53,545 bases of DNA from Rufibacter roseus. Lineage in GTDB: Bacteria; Bacteroidota; Bacteroidia; Cytophagales; Hymenobacteraceae. Every line of letters starts with the position of its first letter. Within the stretch, counting starts at the first letter, position 1. A program made the translations under genes and the position numbers. The stretch is taken from the NCBI RefSeq assembly GCF_001647285.1, contig NZ_LRML01000021.1:1-53545 (forward strand), in the 5' to 3' direction. This document shows positions 51,307 through 53,545 of this stretch, one piece after another. The notes below the pieces were generated by a model. That model had not been told where the DNA came from and made no database searches. It was given only the letters and a program-made list of their open reading frames with translations.

Positions 51307-52167
51307 ATGAGGATGATTTTGTTATTTATAGGCCTGTTTAGTTTGACAAACACGGCCGTATCTCAGGTGCTTGAGAAAGAGTTTGAACATGACCTTAAAG
51401 GGCCAGTAAAGGAGCTGAGATTAATAGAATTTAAGCATGTAGATGAAATTGATTGGATCTTAAGGGAAGACACAACAGTAATTCGTGTATCAGAGATCAG
51501 AAAGTTTGATACAGCTAGGAGATTAATCGAAGTCTACTTACCAATTGACACAACAACGGATTGGTGTGGTTGCAATGTCAATCGGAAAACCCTTACCTAT
51601 ACGCCAGAGGGGTTATTGAATAGTGTCTCCTCCTTTACAAAAGACACTGTACTGGAAAGACATTACGTGTTTGAACGAGACCAACTAGGTAAGATTTTAC
51701 GACAAAAAATCTTACATAAAACAAAAGAGGATACACATCCTAGTTACTACATCTATAAATACGAAGGCAAAAAAATAGTAGAAATAAAAGAAGGTAATGA
51801 AAGGGCGCCTACCATTTTGTCCTATACTTATAATTCCAAGGGAAAATTGATCAAAGAAATTTATAAAACCTACTTAGTCAAAATTTATGAATACAAGTAC
51901 GATGACAAGGGAAGATTGATTGCAAAATATGACGTGCGATATGACCTAGGTAAAATCCTTTTAGCCGAATATTCTTATAACGAGAATGGAGATGTGAAAG
52001 AACAAAGTGGAAAACAGGAGCGGCCAACATTAAGAGGAGGTAATTTTTTTGATTATAAAGTGACCATTACCTACAAGTATGATAAACACGGAAACTGGAC
52101 TACTCAAATATTTGCATATTCTGATGGAACCAGTAGCATAAGTAAACGGGAGATTGATTACTATTAA
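51307..52167 (+). CDS. Secreted YD-repeat-like protein
   Basis: A protein of 286 residues with a signal peptide (MILLFIGLFSLTNTAVSQ). The body holds repeated Y-x-x-x-G/K units: TYTPEGLLNSV, YIYKYEGKKIV, YTYNSKGKLIKE, YKYDDKGRLIAKY, YSYNENGDVKEQ and YKYDKHGNW. These are the YD or RHS-like strand repeats that build extended beta structures in secreted Bacteroidota proteins. The cysteines CGCN (about 91) may form a disulfide. The gene is much more AT-rich than its neighbours and resembles the cassette gene at 2937-3419 in design. A role in surface binding or in interbacterial contact is possible but not shown. Confidence 0.65.
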   Translation: MRMILLFIGLFSLTNTAVSQVLEKEFEHDLKGPVKELRLIEFKHVDEIDWILREDTTVIRVSEIRKFDTARRLIEVYLPIDTTTDWCGCNVNRKTLTYTPEGLLNSVSSFTKDTVLERHYVFERDQLGKILRQKILHKTKEDTHPSYYIYKYEGKKIVEIKEGNERAPTILSYTYNSKGKLIKEIYKTYLVKIYEYKYDDKGRLIAKYDVRYDLGKILLAEYSYNENGDVKEQSGKQERPTLRGGNFFDYKVTITYKYDKHGNWTTQIFAYSDGTSSISKREIDYY

Positions 52168-52171
52168 ACTT

Positions 52172-52212
52172 TAGGTTTTCCGCCTTCTTTCGCCAAAACA
52201 GACTAAAAACAA
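52172..52212. repeat. Nested-palindrome repeat, copy 14 (degenerate)
   Basis: GTTTTCCGCCTTCTTTCGCCAAAACAGACTAAAAAC keeps only part of the arms. It lies between the stop codon and the terminator. Confidence 0.35.
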
Positions 52213-52246
52213 GAAAGCCTCTCCTAAAGCAGGAGAGGCTTTCTTT
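52211..52246. terminator. Bidirectional terminator before sucC
   Basis: AAGAAAGCCTCTCCT and AGGAGAGGCTTTCTT are perfectly inverted (15 bases) with AAAGC between. It serves two convergent genes. Confidence 0.88.
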
Positions 52247-52265
52247 ATAGGTCAAGCGGATGTGC

Positions 52266-53465
52266 TTAGGCAACTTCGGCTAATACGTCTTTTACTTTTT
52301 GAGCGGCTTCTTTCAGAGCTACGGCTGAGTAAACCTTCAGGCCAGACTCATCAATAATGCGGGCACCTTCTTCAGCGTTGGTACCTTGCAGGCGAACAAT
52401 GATTGGCACTCTAATGTCACCAATGTTTTTGTAGGCTTCCACTACACCATTTGCAACACGGTCGCAACGCACGATACCTCCGAAGATGTTGATTAGGATG
52501 GCTTTTACGTTAGGGTCCTGCAGAATCAGGCGGAAACCAGCTTCTACAGTCTGTGCGTTGGCTCCACCTCCTACGTCCAGGAAGTTGGCAGGCTCACCAC
52601 CTGAAAGCTTGATGATGTCCATGGTAGCCATGGCCAAACCGGCACCGTTTACCATACAGCCTACGTTACCGTCAAGCTTTACATAGTTCAGATTGCTCTT
52701 GCTGGCTTCTACTTCCAACGGATCTTCTTCCAACACATCGCGCAGGTCGGCCAGGTCTTTGTGGCGGAACAGAGCGTTGTCGTCTAAATCTACTTTGCCG
52801 TCTACGGCCAAGATTTTATTGTCTGAGGTCTTCAACACGGGGTTGATCTCAAACATAGAAGCATCGGTGTCAACGTAAGCTTTATACAGGTTGGTCACGA
52901 ACTTCACCATCTCTTTGAAAGCTTCGCCCTCTAAACCGAAAGCGAACGCAATTTTACGAGCCTGGAAGCCCTGCAGACCAACAGCTGGGTCAATCCACTC
53001 TTTGAAGATTTTGTCCGGAGTGTGCTCCGCTACTTCCTCAATGTCCATACCGCCCTCGGTAGAAGCCATGATAACGTTCATTGCTTTGGCGCGGTCTAGC
53101 AAGATAGACAGGTAATATTCTTTTGGCTCAGAGTCGCCCGGATAGTAAACATCCTGCGCTACCAGCACTTTGTGTACTTTTTTGCCTTCTGGGCCCGTTT
53201 GGTGCGTTACCAGCTGCATGCCAATGATCTGGCCGGCAATTTCTTTCACCTGCTCCAGGTTTTTGGCCAATTTCACCCCGCCGCCTTTACCGCGACCGCC
53301 CGCATGAATTTGGGCTTTAATAACGTGCCAGCCAGTGCCGGTTTCCTCGGTTAAACGCTTTGCCGCTTCTACCGCCTCTTCAGGGGTTTCTGCTACAATG
53401 CCTTCCTGAATTCTAACGCCGTAGCGTTTCAGAATGTCTTTCGCCTGGTACTCGTGTATATTCAT
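52266..53465 (-). CDS. sucC: Succinyl-CoA ligase (ADP-forming) beta subunit
   Basis: A protein of 399 residues, the normal length. The N-terminal ATP-grasp part has [17 protein letters not shown] and [39 protein letters not shown] and the C-terminal [15 protein letters not shown] with [20 protein letters not shown] carry the family signatures. It couples succinyl-CoA hydrolysis to ADP phosphorylation in the citric acid cycle, together with the alpha subunit SucD, which is not in this window. The promoter is at 53493-53521 on the same strand and the gene is transcribed leftward. Confidence 0.97.
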   Translation of the reverse strand: MNIHEYQAKDILKRYGVRIQEGIVAETPEEAVEAAKRLTEETGTGWHVIKAQIHAGGRGKGGGVKLAKNLEQVKEIAGQIIGMQLVTHQTGPEGKKVHKVLVAQDVYYPGDSEPKEYYLSILLDRAKAMNVIMASTEGGMDIEEVAEHTPDKIFKEWIDPAVGLQGFQARKIAFAFGLEGEAFKEMVKFVTNLYKAYVDTDASMFEINPVLKTSDNKILAVDGKVDLDDNALFRHKDLADLRDVLEEDPLEVEASKSNLNYVKLDGNVGCMVNGAGLAMATMDIIKLSGGEPANFLDVGGGANAQTVEAGFRLILQDPNVKAILINIFGGIVRCDRVANGVVEAYKNIGDIRVPIIVRLQGTNAEEGARIIDESGLKVYSAVALKEAAQKVKDVLAEVA

Positions 53466-53492
53466 GAGGTTAGGTTGATGTTTTTAGGTGCA

Positions 53493-53521
53493 CGAAAGTA
53501 AGGCATTCAAGGTTCTTCAAA
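53493..53521 (-). promoter_or_regulatory. Promoter of sucC
   Basis: On the minus strand: TTTG (53521-53518), 17 bases, then TACTTTCG (53500-53493), close to TAnnTTTG. The ATG follows after 27 bases. Confidence 0.6.
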
Positions 53522-53545
53522 CGCGCGCGCTTGAATCGAATGAAC

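Overview
The window looks like chromosomal DNA of a Bacteroidota bacterium of the order Cytophagales, most likely a Hymenobacteraceae member such as Rufibacter or a close relative. Reasons seen in the sequence: promoters of the Bacteroidota type (TTTG, a spacer of about 19 bases, then TAnnTTTG), no Shine-Dalgarno sequences, TonB receptors with an N-terminal carboxypeptidase-like domain, LytS/LytTR regulators, YD-type secreted proteins and typical Bacteroidota housekeeping genes. The genus is an inference.

Left end (1-5512): the most unusual region. Five short, AT-rich, promoterless genes, all on the minus strand, are separated by four near-identical 54-56 base imperfect palindromes that share an AGGCCRTCGGCCG centre. 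Each gene is bounded by its own 14-15 base inverted repeat that starts GTT and ends AAC. This is the architecture of integron gene cassettes with attC sites. The gene next to the array encodes a 487-residue tyrosine recombinase with a duplicated N-terminal module and without the extra segment that defines IntI. A divergent zinc-ribbon gene follows, and the shared promoter region holds five CG-centred motifs spaced one helical turn apart. I regard this as an integron-like cassette capture system and the best candidate for something undescribed.

5.6-14.2 kb: a metallophosphoesterase, an amino-acid decarboxylase plus FAD amine oxidase pair, a small ORF, and a molybdenum cofactor cluster (moaA, moeA, moaC, a MobA-like fusion). 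14.6-25.7 kb: an iron-uptake pair (PepSY membrane protein and TonB receptor with a Fur-like site), a second outer-membrane receptor, a LytS/LytTR two-component system with a TonB-domain lipoprotein, and a fasciclin lipoprotein. 26.2-35.9 kb: a giant six-repeat LEA14-like protein, a YceI-porin-YceI group, a DUF1989 and YqcI/YcgG (GntA-like) pair, and a TPR histidine kinase.

36.0-53.5 kb: a fused pseudogene remnant (hsdR plus FMN reductase), an SDR/NTF2-like pair divergent from an HxlR regulator, a secreted HEATH metallopeptidase, then mostly housekeeping genes: tRNA-Glu, gapA, a lipid kinase, a SUI1 factor, kdsB, a LysM protein, a TIGR02757 protein, a phosphatase-like protein, trehalase, a response regulator, a Pmp3-like protein, tRNA-Arg, ohr, a YD-type protein and sucC.

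At least 14 intergenic spaces carry a degenerate nested palindrome (consensus about CTGTTTTnGGCCTGTTTT, loop, AAAACAGGCCnAAAACAG). It is a dispersed repeat family of this genome, mostly at the 3' ends of genes. The features listed as terminators are strong hairpins, usually with a T run.
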